Assembly (NCBI RefSeq): GCF_023502145.1
Contig: NZ_JAMFLI010000002.1
Coordinates: 62,001-126,000 of the forward strand
Origin: Craterilacuibacter sp. RT1T
GTDB lineage: Bacteria > Pseudomonadota > Gammaproteobacteria > Burkholderiales > Chromobacteriaceae
Direction of reading: 5' to 3'
DNA length: 64,000 bases
The notes beneath the pieces are model-generated. The model saw nothing but the letters and a program-made list of their open reading frames with translations. It was not told where the DNA came from and did no database searches. Made by a program: the position numbers and the translations under genes. Shown here piece after piece: positions 1 to 9,734 of this stretch. Every line of letters begins with the position of its first letter. The first letter of the stretch is position 1.

Positions 1-1239
1 GATGTGGATGCTCCGCTTAAGGCGCTGATTATCGACTCGTGGTTCGACAACTACGTCGGCGTGGTGATGCTGGTGCGGGTCAAGGATGGCGTGATCAAGC
101 CCAAGGACAAGATCAAGTTCATGGCTACCGGTGCCGAGCACCTGTGCGAGCAGGTCGGCGTGTTTACGCCTAAAGCCCTGCAGCGCAGCGAGCTGCGTGC
201 TGGCGAGGTGGGCTTTATCATTGCCGGCATCAAGGACATCAAGTCGGCCAAGGTGGGCGATACCATCACCCTGATGAAAACGCCGGCAGCCGAAGCCTTG
301 CCGGGCTTTAAGGAAGTCCAGTCGCAGGTGTTTGCCGGTCTGTATCCGGTGGAAAGCCACGATTACGACAATCTGCGCGATGCGCTGGAAAAGCTGCAGC
401 TGAACGATGCTTCGCTCAAGTACGAGCCGGAAGTGTCGCAGGCGCTGGGCTTTGGCTTCCGTTGCGGCTTCCTGGGTCTGCTGCATCTGGAGATTGTGCA
501 GGAACGTCTCGAGCGCGAATTCGATATGGATCTGATCACCACGGCGCCTACCGTGGTGTACGAACTATTGATGAAAGATGGCGAGGTGATCCATGTGGAA
601 AACCCGTCCAAGCTGCCGGACCCTGCCAAGGTAGAAGAAATTCGCGAGCCCATCATTACCGCCCATATCCTGCTGCCGCAGGAGTATGTCGGTGCGGTGA
701 TGACTTTGTGCAACGGCAAGCGTGGCGTGCAGCGCAATATGCAGTATCTGGGCCGCCAGGTGATGCTGACTTACGATATGCCGATGAATGAAGTGGTGAT
801 GGACTTCTTCGACAAGCTCAAGTCCACCAGCCGCGGCTATGCATCGCTAGACTACGACTTCAAGGAATATCAGGCGTCCGACCTCGTCAAGCTGGATATT
901 CTGGTCAACAGCGAGAAGGTGGATGCCCTTTCGCTGATCGTGCACCGCCAGAGCGCCCAGTTCCGCGGTCGTGCCGTTGCCGCCAAGATGCGCGAGCTGA
1001 TTCCGCGCCAGATGTTCGATATCGCGGTGCAGGCCGCTATCGGTGCGCACATTATCGCGCGCGAAACCATCAAAGCCTTGCGTAAAAACGTGCTGGCCAA
1101 GTGCTATGGCGGCGATATTACCCGTAAGAAAAAGCTGCTGGAAAAGCAGAAAGCCGGTAAACGCCGCATGAAGCAGGTGGGTAATGTGGAAATTCCGCAG
1201 GAAGCCTTCCTCGCCATCTTGCAAGTAGGGGACAAATAA
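1..1239 (+). CDS. lepA: Elongation factor 4 (LepA), 5' end cut by window
   Basis: This is the C-terminal ~412 residues of the ribosome-associated GTPase LepA/EF4, which back-translocates stalled ribosomes; the family is about 600 residues, so the GTPase domain lies upstream of the window. The visible part starts in domain II ([15 protein letters not shown]), passes through the EF-G-like domains ([26 protein letters not shown]) and ends in the LepA-specific C-terminal domain ([24 protein letters not shown]). The reading frame is open from base 1, so this is truncation by the window edge and not a pseudogene. It is followed with no gap by lepB, the usual lepA-lepB pair. Confidence 0.97.
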   Translation, partial: DVDAPLKALIIDSWFDNYVGVVMLVRVKDGVIKPKDKIKFMATGAEHLCEQVGVFTPKALQRSELRAGEVGFIIAGIKDIKSAKVGDTITLMKTPAAEALPGFKEVQSQVFAGLYPVESHDYDNLRDALEKLQLNDASLKYEPEVSQALGFGFRCGFLGLLHLEIVQERLEREFDMDLITTAPTVVYELLMKDGEVIHVENPSKLPDPAKVEEIREPIITAHILLPQEYVGAVMTLCNGKRGVQRNMQYLGRQVMLTYDMPMNEVVMDFFDKLKSTSRGYASLDYDFKEYQASDLVKLDILVNSEKVDALSLIVHRQSAQFRGRAVAAKMRELIPRQMFDIAVQAAIGAHIIARETIKALRKNVLAKCYGGDITRKKKLLEKQKAGKRRMKQVGNVEIPQEAFLAILQVGDK

Positions 1240-2220
1240 GTGAGCGGGAATCTGTTCTGGGTGTTTGTCGTTGTCGCGATAGTCGGTATCGCGCTGATTG
1301 CGTCGGCTGGCAAGAAAGAAGCGGGTGCCAAGGAGTGGCCGGCTGCCGTGCAGTGGGGCTATATCGCTTTGCTGGTCGGCTGCTTCGGCGTGCTGTCGAG
1401 CTGGATGAGCTTTTCGGCGGTGATGCTGGTGATTGTGCTGGTGACCGGCTTTGGCTGGGCGCTGGACAAGTTCTATCTGGCAGGGCGCCGTGCGCCGGGC
1501 GAAGAGCCCGGCCATATGGTCGACAACGCCAAGGGCTTTTTCCCCATCATTCTGGTGGTGTTCCTGCTGCGTTCGTTTATTGCCGAGCCGTTCCAGATTC
1601 CCAGCAGCTCGATGCGGCCGGGGCTGATTGTCGGTGACTTTATTCTGGTCAATAAATTCACCTACGGCATACGGGTGCCGGTACTGAACAAGGTGGTGGT
1701 GCCGGTGCATGAAGTGGCGCGTGGCGACGTGGCAGTGTTCAATTTCCCGCCCAACCCGCGTGTCGACTACATCAAGCGTGTGATCGGGCTGCCGGGGGAT
1801 ACGGTCGAGTATCGCAACAAGAGCCTGACTATCAACGGCAAGGCCGTGCCGGATGTCGCAGATGGTACGTATGACTATCTGGAGCAGGGCCTGGCGATGA
1901 TACGAAACGACCAGTACATCGAAACCCTGCCATCCACACCTGAGGCCAAGACCTATAAGGTACTGAAGATTCCGCAGGCGCCGGTTTACGATCCGGCCCA
2001 GGTGCGCGACTTCCCGTATCGCGATAATTGCCAGTATGCGGAAGACGGTTTTGTGTGCAAAGTGCCACAGGGCAACTACTTCATGCTGGGCGACAATCGC
2101 GACAATAGTCTGGATGGCCGTTACTGGGGCTTTGTTGCCGATGACCTCTTGGTGGGCAAAGCTTTCCTGATCTGGATGAATTTCGGTGATTTTTCGCGCA
2201 TCGGAATGAAAATAGAGTAA
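1240..2220 (+). CDS. lepB: Signal peptidase I
   Basis: Leader peptidase of 326 residues that cleaves signal peptides of exported proteins on the outer face of the inner membrane. It has N-terminal membrane segments (about residues 5-22, 41-70 and 101-112), the catalytic serine in PSSSMRP (S124), the catalytic lysine in DYIKRVIGLPGD (K179), and the C-terminal family box GDNRDNSLDGRYWGF. The start is a GTG directly after the lepA stop, so the two genes are translated from one message. Length matches E. coli LepB (324). Confidence 0.96.
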   Translation: MSGNLFWVFVVVAIVGIALIASAGKKEAGAKEWPAAVQWGYIALLVGCFGVLSSWMSFSAVMLVIVLVTGFGWALDKFYLAGRRAPGEEPGHMVDNAKGFFPIILVVFLLRSFIAEPFQIPSSSMRPGLIVGDFILVNKFTYGIRVPVLNKVVVPVHEVARGDVAVFNFPPNPRVDYIKRVIGLPGDTVEYRNKSLTINGKAVPDVADGTYDYLEQGLAMIRNDQYIETLPSTPEAKTYKVLKIPQAPVYDPAQVRDFPYRDNCQYAEDGFVCKVPQGNYFMLGDNRDNSLDGRYWGFVADDLLVGKAFLIWMNFGDFSRIGMKIE

Positions 2221-2238
2221 GCGTTTCGCTTTTTGACT

Positions 2239-2278
2239 GCCCGGTTCCCGCCTGTACCGCTGCGGGGCCGGGCTTTTT
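2239..2278 (+). terminator. Rho-independent terminator after lepB
   Basis: GCCCGG at 2239-2244 pairs with CCGGGC at 2268-2273 and is followed by five T. It closes the lepA-lepB unit, although the next genes run in the same direction. Confidence 0.7.
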
Positions 2279-2369
2279 CATTCGCTACATTTGGCCGCGC
2301 GTGCCAGCAGGTTTAGAATGCGGCTTTCGCCGTCATGATAACGATCAGTTAAAAACAGGAGCAGAGCGT

Positions 2370-2744
2370 ATGCGTTCTCGGGAATACGGTTTATCTGTGG
2401 TTTCGCTTTTGATGACGATACTGCTGGCTGGTGCCTTGATTCTGGGGTTTTTCCGGGTGGTACCGGTTTATTCCGAGTATTTCGAGATCAGGAATGCCTT
2501 GAATGATATGGCCAAAAATCCGGCAGCCGAGGGCGAGTGGGGCTTGCGCCAGGATTTTGCCCGTCGTGCCGGAGTGAACGATATTAGCTCGATTAAGCCG
2601 CAAGACTTGCACATCTACGCGCCGGTCGGCCAGCAGCCGACCATTACCGTCGCCTGGCGCCGTGAAGTACCCATGGTCTCCAATGTGAGCCTGCTTTTCG
2701 ATTTCAACATTCACGCTGGCCAAAAAGCCGGCATGCAACCCTAA
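2370..2744 (+). CDS. DUF4845 family small membrane-anchored protein
   Basis: Protein of 124 residues with one N-terminal membrane segment (about residues 9-28, LSVVSLLMTILLAGALILGF) followed by a soluble domain of about 95 residues. It resembles the DUF4845 family, whose genes commonly sit between lepB and rnc in beta- and gamma-proteobacteria; no biochemical function is known to me. The ATG at 2370 is chosen because AGGAG lies just upstream (about 2357-2362); the frame is open further 5' but those residues look non-coding. The N-terminus is pilin-like in having a short basic head and a single hydrophobic helix. Confidence 0.8.
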   Translation: MRSREYGLSVVSLLMTILLAGALILGFFRVVPVYSEYFEIRNALNDMAKNPAAEGEWGLRQDFARRAGVNDISSIKPQDLHIYAPVGQQPTITVAWRREVPMVSNVSLLFDFNIHAGQKAGMQP

Positions 2745-2747
2745 GCC

Positions 2748-3455
2748 GTGACTCAACATAAAGATATCCGATTTCGCCGCCTCAGCGAGGCATTAGGCTA
2801 CCGTTTTACCCGCCCCGAGTGGCTGCGTCAGGCTTTGACGCACCGTAGCTACGGTACGCCCAACAACGAGCGGCTGGAGTTTGTCGGTGACAGTATTCTC
2901 AACTATACCGTCGCCCGCATGCTGTATGACCGCTTCCCGCAATTGACCGAGGGCGAGTTGTCGCGCTTGCGTGCCAATCTCGTCAATCAGCAGACCCTGT
3001 CCGAACTGGCCCAGCTGCTCAAGCTGGGGGACGAGCTGTATCTGGGCGAAGGCGAGCTCAAAAGCGGCGGCTTTAACCGGCCGTCCATTCTGGCGGACGC
3101 ACTGGAGGCAACCTTTGCCGCCGTGAGCTTTGACGCGGATTTTGCCGCGGCCGAAACCGTAGTGCGCCATTTGTACCGCGCCCGGGTTGATGCGATTGAC
3201 CCGACCCGCCATGCCAAAGATGCCAAGACACGCCTGCAAGAAGCGCTGCAGGCGCGCAAATATCCGCTGCCGCGCTACCGTATCCTGAGCCAGTTGGGTG
3301 AGGCGCATGAGCAGCACTTCAAAGTCGCGTGCGAGCTGGGGGATCTGGGCATCGATACCAGCGGTGAAGGTAATAGCCGGCGCGCGGCCGAACAGCAGGC
3401 CGCCGAACAGGCGCTGCTGCAACTGGAAGCACAATTCAAACTGGGCAAGAAATGA
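2748..3455 (+). CDS. rnc: Ribonuclease III
   Basis: Double-strand-specific endoribonuclease of 235 residues that processes rRNA precursors and some mRNAs. The RNase III signature [12 protein letters not shown] (residues 40-51) carries the metal-binding acidic residues E44 and D48, and a double-stranded RNA-binding domain occupies about residues 155-230. The start is GTG, three bases after the previous stop. The last four bases (ATGA) overlap the era start, the conserved rnc-era coupling. Confidence 0.97.
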   Translation: MTQHKDIRFRRLSEALGYRFTRPEWLRQALTHRSYGTPNNERLEFVGDSILNYTVARMLYDRFPQLTEGELSRLRANLVNQQTLSELAQLLKLGDELYLGEGELKSGGFNRPSILADALEATFAAVSFDADFAAAETVVRHLYRARVDAIDPTRHAKDAKTRLQEALQARKYPLPRYRILSQLGEAHEQHFKVACELGDLGIDTSGEGNSRRAAEQQAAEQALLQLEAQFKLGKK

Positions 3456-4339
3456 CCGAAACCTCTTATCGCTGCGGCTTTGTGGCCATCGTCGGACGTC
3501 CCAATGTGGGCAAATCGACGCTGATGAACCACCTGATAGGCCAGAAGATCAGCATCACCTCCAAAAAGGCACAGACCACGCGCCATCGCGTGACCGGCAT
3601 TCATACCACCGATCACAGCCAGTTTGTCTTTGTCGATACGCCGGGCTTCCAGACTTTTCACGGCGGTGCGCTGAACGAGACCTTGAACAAGAGCGTCAAG
3701 GACACGCTGGGTAATGTCGATTGCGTGATGTTCGTACTGGAAGCCAAGCGCTTTACCCCGGCCGACCGCGAAGTGATGGCGCTGTTGCCGAAGAAAATTC
3801 CGGTGATTCTGGTGGTGAACAAGGTCGACAAGGCCAAGGACAAGATCGAGCTCGCCAACTTTATCGACGATGTGCGCGCCGAGTTCCCTTTTGTCGATGC
3901 CGAAGTGGTCAGCGCCAAGCATGGCCAGCGCATTGCCGAGTTGCTGGAAAAAGTTGCACCCCATCTGCCCGAGTCGGTGCCCCTGTATCCGGAAGATATG
4001 ATTACCGACAAGAGTCAGCGTTTTCTCGCCGCCGAAATCGTGCGCGAGAAGCTGTTCCGCTATCTGGGGGAAGAGCTGCCTTACTCGATGAATGTCGAGG
4101 TCGAGCAGTTCGAGGTGGATGGTGCCATGTATCGCATCCACGTTGCCATCCTGGTCGACAAAGAGGGGCAGAAGCCTATCGTGATCGGCAAGGGCGGTGA
4201 AAAGCTGAAAAAAATCTCTACCGAAGCAAGGCTGGATATGGAGGCATTGTTCGATACCAAGGTTTACCTCGAGGTGTGGGTCAAGGTGAAGTCCGGCTGG
4301 GCCGACGATGTGCGCTTCCTCAAGGAATTCGGCCTCTGA
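3452..4339 (+). CDS. era: GTPase Era
   Basis: Essential GTPase of 295 residues that binds the 3' end of 16S rRNA and assists 30S maturation. The G1 loop GRPNVGKS is at residues 15-22, DTPG at 62-65 and NKVD at 122-125. The C-terminal KH RNA-binding domain (from about residue 205) shows GKGGEKLKK. The ATG overlaps the rnc stop by four bases. Confidence 0.97.
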   Translation: MTETSYRCGFVAIVGRPNVGKSTLMNHLIGQKISITSKKAQTTRHRVTGIHTTDHSQFVFVDTPGFQTFHGGALNETLNKSVKDTLGNVDCVMFVLEAKRFTPADREVMALLPKKIPVILVVNKVDKAKDKIELANFIDDVRAEFPFVDAEVVSAKHGQRIAELLEKVAPHLPESVPLYPEDMITDKSQRFLAAEIVREKLFRYLGEELPYSMNVEVEQFEVDGAMYRIHVAILVDKEGQKPIVIGKGGEKLKKISTEARLDMEALFDTKVYLEVWVKVKSGWADDVRFLKEFGL

Positions 4340-4350
4340 GCGGCGTATCT

Positions 4351-4677
4351 ATGTTTGCCCGCACCCCCGCGCCGCCTTATTGGGCGGTGATCTTCGCAAG
4401 CCAGCGCAGTGATGTGGCCGATGCTTACGCCGAAATGGCCGATGCCATGGTCGCGCTGGCGGCTGAGCAGCTCGGCTTTCTGGGGGTCGAGAGTGTGCGC
4501 GGTGATGACGGTTTCGGCATCACCGTTTCCTACTGGGAGAGCGAGGAGGCGATTGCCGCGTGGAAGGCAGAAGGCCGGCATCGCCAGGCACAAGCCGAGG
4601 GCTTTGCGCGCTGGTATGACGGACTGTTTACCCGCGTGGCCTGCGTGAAACGCGACTACGCATGGACGCGCGGCTGA
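4351..4677 (+). CDS. Antibiotic biosynthesis monooxygenase (ABM) domain protein
   Basis: Small protein of 108 residues resembling the ABM superfamily: a single ferredoxin-like fold with WAVIFASQRS near the start, GFLGVESVRGDDGFGITVSYW in the middle and a helix WKAEGRHRQAQ. Members act as cofactor-free oxygenases, heme-degrading enzymes or have unknown roles, so the substrate cannot be given. ATG 4351 begins the recognisable domain; the frame continues upstream inside era but that is shadow. It overlaps recO by 16 bases and is probably co-transcribed with it. Confidence 0.75.
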   Translation: MFARTPAPPYWAVIFASQRSDVADAYAEMADAMVALAAEQLGFLGVESVRGDDGFGITVSYWESEEAIAAWKAEGRHRQAQAEGFARWYDGLFTRVACVKRDYAWTRG

Positions 4678-5393
4678 TGCAGCCGGGCAAGATAGACCGC
4701 CAGAGCGCGTATATCCTGCATGCGCAAGCCTATCGCGAAACCAGTTTGCTGCTGGATGTATTAACGCGCGACTACGGGCGCGTGGCCATGGTGGCACGGG
4801 GCGCACGCCGTCCGCGTGCCGAATTGCGCGGCCTGTTGCTGCCGTTTCAACCCCTGTCGCTTGCCTGGTTCGGCAAGACCGAATTGCGTACCCTGCATCG
4901 TGCCGAATGGCAAGGCGGGGTGCGTCTCTTGGCCGGGCAGAGCCTGGTATGCGGTTTTTATCTGAACGAGTTGCTGGTGCGCCTGACCGTGCGCGAAGAC
5001 CCGACCCCTGCAGTTTTTACCGCTTACGATGCCGCTGTGCGGGCGCTGGCGCAAGGCGAGGCGCAGGGTGTGGTGTTGCGCCGCTTCGAGCTGGCCCTGC
5101 TGGGGGCGCTGGGTTATGCACCCTTGCTTGGGCATGATGATGCCGGGGCGCCGCTGGATGCCGGCGCTTTGTATCGGGTACAGGCCGGCTCTCCTCCCGA
5201 GCGCTGGCAAGGCGGCGTAGCGCATGATGGCCAGGCTGTCGTGCGCGGGGCAGTGTTGCTGGCACTGGCGGCCGGTGATTTTGACGATGTGCATGCGCTG
5301 CGCGAAGCGCGCGGCGTGACCCGGCTGATGCTGGCCAATCTTTTGGGTGACGACAGGCTCGCCACCCGCGAATTGCTGCTGCCGCTCGCCTAG
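4662..5393 (+). CDS. recO: DNA repair protein RecO
   Basis: RecO loads RecA onto SSB-coated single-stranded DNA in the RecFOR pathway. The 243-residue product has the N-terminal OB-fold pattern [21 protein letters not shown], followed by [13 protein letters not shown], and an all-helical C-terminal part. The C-terminal zinc-binding cysteines of some RecO proteins are absent. An alternative start at 4677 (residue 6) overlaps the upstream stop as TGATG and may be the real one. The position after rnc-era is conserved in proteobacteria. Confidence 0.9.
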   Translation: MDARLMQPGKIDRQSAYILHAQAYRETSLLLDVLTRDYGRVAMVARGARRPRAELRGLLLPFQPLSLAWFGKTELRTLHRAEWQGGVRLLAGQSLVCGFYLNELLVRLTVREDPTPAVFTAYDAAVRALAQGEAQGVVLRRFELALLGALGYAPLLGHDDAGAPLDAGALYRVQAGSPPERWQGGVAHDGQAVVRGAVLLALAAGDFDDVHALREARGVTRLMLANLLGDDRLATRELLLPLA

Positions 5394-5439
5394 GCGACGG
5401 AGGCAGCCAAACCGGTTTAAGACGAACGAGGAAACAGGC

Positions 5440-6171
5440 ATGATCCTGCTGGGCATCAATATCGACCATGTGGCCACCTTGCGCCAGGCGCGCGGCACTC
5501 GCTACCCCAGCCCGATAGAGGCGGCATTGGTGGCCGAAACGGCTGGCGCCGACCTGATTACCCTGCATCTGCGTGAAGATCGCCGCCATATTCAGGATGC
5601 CGATGTTGTCGCCATGAAGCAGGTTATCAAGACCAGAATGAATCTGGAGATGGCGCTGACCGAAGAGATGCTGGAAAACGCACTTCAGGTCATGCCGGAA
5701 GATGTGTGTCTGGTGCCGGAAAAACGTGAAGAAGTCACCACCGAGGGCGGGCTGGATGTGATCCGCTACTTCGATGAGGTTAAACGCTTTACCCAGATCC
5801 TGTCCGATGCCGGTATCCGCGTGTCGCTGTTTATCGATGCCGACCGTGCCCAGATCGAGGCGGCGTTTGAAGCCGGTGCCCGGGTGATCGAGCTGCACAC
5901 CGGTGCCTATGCCGATGCCCATTCGGCGGAAGTACGTCAGGCGGAACTGACCCGCATCCGCGAAGCGGCGGTGTATGCGGCGCATCTGGGCTTTACCGTC
6001 AATGCAGGCCACGGTCTTTCTTACCATAACGTCAAGCCGGTGGCAGCCATCCGCGAAATTGCCGAACTCAATATCGGCCACGCCATTGTGAGTCAGGCTC
6101 TGTTTGTCGGCTTTGCCGCTGCGGTGCAGGAAATGAAGGCGCTGATGCGCGAAGCGCGGCGCGGCGAATAA
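5440..6171 (+). CDS. pdxJ: Pyridoxine 5'-phosphate synthase
   Basis: PdxJ condenses 3-amino-1-hydroxyacetone phosphate with 1-deoxy-D-xylulose 5-phosphate to form pyridoxine 5'-phosphate, the last de novo step before PLP. The 243-residue TIM-barrel begins [20 protein letters not shown] and contains [13 protein letters not shown] and the C-terminal [15 protein letters not shown] 5440 is preceded by GAGGAAAC. Its stop TAA shares one base with the acpS ATG, as in the classical pdxJ-acpS operon. Confidence 0.97.
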   Translation: MILLGINIDHVATLRQARGTRYPSPIEAALVAETAGADLITLHLREDRRHIQDADVVAMKQVIKTRMNLEMALTEEMLENALQVMPEDVCLVPEKREEVTTEGGLDVIRYFDEVKRFTQILSDAGIRVSLFIDADRAQIEAAFEAGARVIELHTGAYADAHSAEVRQAELTRIREAAVYAAHLGFTVNAGHGLSYHNVKPVAAIREIAELNIGHAIVSQALFVGFAAAVQEMKALMREARRGE

Positions 6172-6557
6172 TGATCTGCGGCGTGGGCACTGACCTGGCC
6201 GAAATCGCGCGTTTCGAGGCGATGCTGGCGCGGCGCGGCGCGGCCATTGCCCGCCGCTTGCTGGCACAAGCAGAGCTCGCTGCTTTCGCGCAAAGCCGCG
6301 AGCCGGCACGCTTTCTGGCCAAGCGCTTTGCCGCCAAGGAAGCGCTGGCCAAGGCGCTGGGCACCGGGGTGAGGGCGCCGGTGTTGCTGACGGCGATTGC
6401 CGTTGGCCATGACGCGCTGGGCAAGCCGCAGTTCGAACTCTCGGCCGAACTCTCGGCCTTTGTCGCGACACGCGGCGTCACCCATCTGCATCTGTCCATC
6501 AGTGACGAGCGCACGCAGGCGCTGGCCTTTGTGGTGGCCGAGTGCCGCATGGTGTAA
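6171..6557 (+). CDS. acpS: Holo-[acyl-carrier-protein] synthase
   Basis: AcpS transfers 4'-phosphopantetheine from CoA to acyl carrier protein. The 128-residue product has the metal-binding [13 protein letters not shown] (D8) and [14 protein letters not shown] (E57) motifs. It is translationally coupled to pdxJ (TAATG). Confidence 0.95.
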   Translation: MICGVGTDLAEIARFEAMLARRGAAIARRLLAQAELAAFAQSREPARFLAKRFAAKEALAKALGTGVRAPVLLTAIAVGHDALGKPQFELSAELSAFVATRGVTHLHLSISDERTQALAFVVAECRMV

Positions 6558-6574
6558 GCCGCCAATAGCAAAAA

Positions 6575-6925
6575 ATGGAAAAAATTATGAATGACGAATT
6601 GCAGGTTATCGATCTTGTATTGGGCGAAGGCAAGGCTGTGGTCAAAGGCGCCTTGATTACCACCCAGTACCGCGGCTGTCTGGAAGACGGCACCCAGTTT
6701 GATGCGTCTTATGACCGCGGCCAGCCTTTCCAGTGTGTGATTGGTACCGGGCGCGTGATAAAAGGCTGGGATCAGGGGCTAATGGGGATGAAAGTCGGCG
6801 GCAAGCGCAAGCTGCTGGTGCCGGCGCATCTGGCGTATGGCGAGCGCCAGATCGGCGCGCACATCAAGCCTAACTCCAATCTGGTTTTTGAAATCGAGTT
6901 GCTGGAAGTGCTGACGCGGGATTGA
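6575..6925 (+). CDS. FKBP-type peptidyl-prolyl cis-trans isomerase
   Basis: A 116-residue single-domain FKBP. Family features are the strand-loop LEDGTQFDASYDRGQPFQCVIGTGRVIKGWDQGL, the segment KRKLLVPAHLAYGER and the terminal LVFEIELLEV. It has no signal peptide, so it should act in the cytoplasm on X-Pro peptide bonds. ATG 6575 and ATG 6587 (residue 5) are both possible starts. Confidence 0.9.
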   Translation: MEKIMNDELQVIDLVLGEGKAVVKGALITTQYRGCLEDGTQFDASYDRGQPFQCVIGTGRVIKGWDQGLMGMKVGGKRKLLVPAHLAYGERQIGAHIKPNSNLVFEIELLEVLTRD

Positions 6926-6974
6926 CGCGCTCACGCTTGTGGTCTCTGCCATCTGTCTGACAAGGATGATCCGA

Positions 6975-8060
6975 ATGTCTGCCCCCCTGAATCTTGCCCG
7001 CGGCCCGGTGATGGCCGATGTGGCCGGCTTTACCCTGACCGATGCCGAGCGCGTGCGCCTTTGCCACCCGCTGGTGGGCGGCGTGATCCTGTTCCGCCGC
7101 AACTTCGAGTCGGTCGAACAGCTGAAGGCGCTGAGCGCCGACATTCGCGCTTTGCGCACACCGCATCTGCTGATTGCGGTTGATCACGAGGGCGGGCGGG
7201 TGCAGCGCTTTTTGCCCGGCTTCACCCGGTTGCCGCCGATGAAGATGCTGGGCGAGGCATTTGACGCCGACCCGCAAGCGGCGCTGGCACTCGCCCGCGA
7301 CGTCGGCGAAGTGCTCGCCGCGGAGCTTGCCGCCTGCGGGGTCGACCTCTCGTTCACGCCGGTGCTGGACCTTGACTGGGGCCAATGCGCGGTGATCGGC
7401 AACCGCAGCTTCCACCGCGACCCGCAGGTGGTTACGCAACTGGCGGTGGCCTTGCAGCAGGGCCTCGCCGCCGGCGGCATGGGGAGCTGCGGCAAGCATT
7501 TCCCCGGTCACGGTTTTGTCGAGGGCGACAGCCACCACGTGATCCCGGTCGACGCGCGCAGCCTCGACGAACTCAGGGCCGACGACCTCAAGCCGTTCGC
7601 GGCGCTCGCCGCGGCCGGCATGAGCTCGGTGATGCCGGCGCACGTGGTTTACCCGGCGGTGGACAGCCTGCCGGCCGGTTTCTCGCGGGTGTGGCTGCAG
7701 GACATCCTGCGCAGCGAGCTGGGCTTTGACGGGGTGATCTTCTCGGACGATTTGACCATGGAAGGCGCCGCCGGCGTCGGCAATATCGGCGCGCGCGCCG
7801 ACGCGGCGTTTGCCGCCGGCTGCGACATGGTGCTGGTATGCAACCGGCCGGATCTCGCCGACGAATTGCTGGCGACCCTGCAGCCGCCGGCGCAGCCCGA
7901 ACTTGCCGCGCGCCTCGCGCGCATGCAGGGCAAGGGCACGCCGGACGCCTGGCGCGCGCATTGTGACACCGACGCCTTCGCCGCCAAGCGCACGCGCGTC
8001 GCCGCGCTGTCCATCCCGCCGGAAGCCTGCCAGGGCGTTGCGGTGGGGGAGGCGAGCTGA
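6975..8060 (+). CDS. nagZ: Beta-N-acetylglucosaminidase (glycoside hydrolase family 3)
   Basis: Cytoplasmic NagZ removes GlcNAc from GlcNAc-1,6-anhydroMurNAc peptides in cell-wall recycling. The 361-residue protein has the substrate-binding DHEGGRVQRF (from residue 70), the NagZ signature KHFPGHG (174-180) with the acid/base histidine shortly after it in GDSHH, and the nucleophile segment FSDDLTMEG (around 256-264). ATG 6975 is preferred over an upstream GTG because the homologous domain starts there and AAGGA lies upstream. The third-position GC looks higher than in flanking genes. Confidence 0.93.
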   Translation: MSAPLNLARGPVMADVAGFTLTDAERVRLCHPLVGGVILFRRNFESVEQLKALSADIRALRTPHLLIAVDHEGGRVQRFLPGFTRLPPMKMLGEAFDADPQAALALARDVGEVLAAELAACGVDLSFTPVLDLDWGQCAVIGNRSFHRDPQVVTQLAVALQQGLAAGGMGSCGKHFPGHGFVEGDSHHVIPVDARSLDELRADDLKPFAALAAAGMSSVMPAHVVYPAVDSLPAGFSRVWLQDILRSELGFDGVIFSDDLTMEGAAGVGNIGARADAAFAAGCDMVLVCNRPDLADELLATLQPPAQPELAARLARMQGKGTPDAWRAHCDTDAFAAKRTRVAALSIPPEACQGVAVGEAS

Positions 8061-8108
8061 AGAGGAGCTAATTCTCAAGCCGTCCGCTTGCTGCGAGATC
8101 AACGAAAG

Positions 8109-8130
8109 ACGCCGACAAGTCGGCGTTTTT
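8109..8130 (+). terminator. Rho-independent terminator after nagZ
   Basis: A perfect hairpin ACGCCGAC/GTCGGCGT (8109-8126) followed by a run of T. It ends the acpS-FKBP-nagZ stretch. Confidence 0.75.
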
Positions 8131-8146
8131 CAATTGCAATCAATTC

Positions 8147-8605
8147 ATGGCTAATTATTTGAAGATGATATCTATCCGGCTTTCTCTTCCAGACGAGGGT
8201 GCGCGTGTTGTTGAAATCTGGCGTCGCGCGGTTGATGCCACCCATGACTTCCTGTCTCCAGAGGATCGCCAGGCCATCGATGAACTGGTCTGCGCTTTCC
8301 TGCCGAAAGCTACGCTCTGGCTGGCTGTTGATGTCCATGATTATCCTCTGGCGTTCATGCTGATCGATGATGGGCATATGGAGGCGCTGTTCGTTGATCC
8401 GGCTTACCGAGGGCTGGGGGTCGGCCGCGCGTTGGTCGGCCACGCCCTGCACCTTTGCCCTGCCTTGACCACCGATGTCAACGAACAGAACACGCAGGCC
8501 GTCGGCTTTTACCTGAAAATGGGCTTCCGGCTGACGGGGCGTTCGGCGCTTGACGGGCAGGGCCGGCCCTATCCGCTGATCCACCTAAAGTTCGGCAAGG
8601 CCTGA
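8147..8605 (+). CDS. GNAT family N-acetyltransferase
   Basis: A 152-residue single-domain acetyltransferase using acetyl-CoA. The family core is MEALFVDPAYRGLGVGRALVGHAL (pyrophosphate-binding loop R-G-L-G-V-G-R) followed by VNEQNTQAVGFYLKMGFRLTGRS. The N-terminal IWRRAVDATHDFLSPED is typical of small YjgM/YiaC-type GNATs. The substrate cannot be inferred. The ATG at 8147 or the ATG at 8165 (residue 7) could be used. Confidence 0.85.
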   Translation: MANYLKMISIRLSLPDEGARVVEIWRRAVDATHDFLSPEDRQAIDELVCAFLPKATLWLAVDVHDYPLAFMLIDDGHMEALFVDPAYRGLGVGRALVGHALHLCPALTTDVNEQNTQAVGFYLKMGFRLTGRSALDGQGRPYPLIHLKFGKA

Positions 8606-8650
8606 CCCATGCAGCCGTCAGGCAAAGCCTGTGCTCACAGCGTGGCTGTC

Positions 8651-8678
8651 TTGACTTTGCAGGGGTGTTGCCTAGATT
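8651..8678 (+). promoter_or_regulatory. Candidate sigma-70 promoter for the AraC/GyrI gene
   Basis: TTGACT (8651-8656) and TAGATT (8673-8678) are separated by 16 bp, about 120 bp upstream of the regulator start. The intergenic region 8606-8796 otherwise shows nothing. Confidence 0.35.
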
Positions 8679-8796
8679 TGGCTCCGCGTTTCGCAGCTTT
8701 TTTGTTGTCCGCCGCAGGATGGCCCAAGCCTCAAGTCAGCAATCTGAGTCAGGATCGGCGGGGGCGCATCAGGCATAGTACGGACATGGAGGGAAT

Positions 8797-9666
8797 ATGG
8801 CGCGACATAGCGAACAGGTCTACGCACGTAGATTCAGCAAGGTGCTTGAGCATATCGACCGCTCGCTGGATCTTCCGTTGGATGTGGCGCATTTGAGCCA
8901 GCTTGCGCATTTCTCGCCCTACCATTTTCACCGGCAATTTACGGCGTGGTGCGGGGTGAGTGTGGGGCGTTACTTTCAGTTAATGCGACTGAAGCGCGCG
9001 TCGTTGTGCCTTGCCTTCAATAAACACGAACGCATTATCGACATTGCGCTCGATGCCGGTTTTAAAAATCCGGAGTCGTTCTCGCGTGCCTTCCGCCTTG
9101 CCTTTGCCCAGACGCCAACGGATTTCCGGCGTCATCCGGATTGGGCGGGCTGGTCGCGGCGGCTCCCGCACCCTGAACGGGAAAGGAAAATCAGTATGGA
9201 CGTACGAATCGTTAACGTGGCCAGCGAGCGGGTGGCCGTCTTGCAACACCGCGGCAGCCCGGACATGCTCAATGCCAGCGCACAGCGGTTTGTCGAGTGG
9301 CGAAAAAGCAGCCATCTGGCGCCGCTATCAAGGGGGCGCACCTATGGTATCGCCTACGACAATCCGGCCACCACGACACCGGAAGCCTTCCGCTTTGATC
9401 TTTGCTGTACCGTGGAGCAGGCTGTGCCGGAAAACCCGCAGGGGGTGATGAACGGGGAAATGCCGGCCGGGCGTTGTGCGGTGCTGCGGCACCATGGCTC
9501 GCACGACGGCTTGCCGGAGAGTATCTATTCCCTGTACCGCGACTGGTTGCCAGGCAGTGGCGAGCAATTACGTGATTACCCTTTGTATTTCCACTACCTC
9601 AATTTCAAGTTCGATACACCCGAGCATGAATTGCTGACCGACATTTATTTGCCCCTGCAAGGTTGA
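8797..9666 (+). CDS. AraC-type regulator with GyrI-like effector domain
   Basis: A 289-residue protein with an N-terminal AraC/XylS DNA-binding domain: two helix-turn-helices, the first around LPLDVAHLSQLAHFSPYHFHRQF and the second around IIDIALDAGFKNPESFSRAFRLAFAQTPTDFR. A C-terminal GyrI-like (SOUL/bacterial effector) domain runs from about residue 135 (MDVRIVNVASERVAVLQHRGS). This HTH-first order is that of Rob-like regulators, in which the second domain binds small hydrophobic or cationic ligands. The divergently oriented drug-efflux gene downstream (convergent, sharing a terminator) may or may not be a target. Confidence 0.88.
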   Translation: MARHSEQVYARRFSKVLEHIDRSLDLPLDVAHLSQLAHFSPYHFHRQFTAWCGVSVGRYFQLMRLKRASLCLAFNKHERIIDIALDAGFKNPESFSRAFRLAFAQTPTDFRRHPDWAGWSRRLPHPERERKISMDVRIVNVASERVAVLQHRGSPDMLNASAQRFVEWRKSSHLAPLSRGRTYGIAYDNPATTTPEAFRFDLCCTVEQAVPENPQGVMNGEMPAGRCAVLRHHGSHDGLPESIYSLYRDWLPGSGEQLRDYPLYFHYLNFKFDTPEHELLTDIYLPLQG

Positions 9667-9695
9667 AGCCAAGCCGCCTCTGGCTGAGCCAGACA

Positions 9696-9727
9696 TGAAA
9701 AACGCTGCCTCGGCAGCGTTTTTTGTT
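9696..9727. terminator. Bidirectional terminator
   Basis: AACGCTGCC/GGCAGCGTT hairpin (9701-9720) with A's on the left and T's on the right, between the convergent regulator and efflux genes, so it can serve both strands. Confidence 0.75.
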
Positions 9728-9734
9728 GGCAGTT

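Noticed and set aside
1-1239. lepA as a truncated pseudogene
   Set aside because: The frame is open at base 1 and fully conserved; the truncation is the window edge. The same holds for typA at the other end.
847-1710. A 287-codon minus-strand frame antisense to lepA-lepB
   Set aside because: His/Gln-rich shadow of two certain genes.
5017-6471. A 484-codon minus-strand frame antisense to recO, pdxJ and acpS
   Set aside because: It lies opposite well-supported genes, has arginine/proline-rich non-protein-like sequence and no start signal.
8609-8896. A 95-codon plus-strand frame in front of the AraC/GyrI gene
   Set aside because: It overlaps the regulator start in another frame and has no recognisable protein character.
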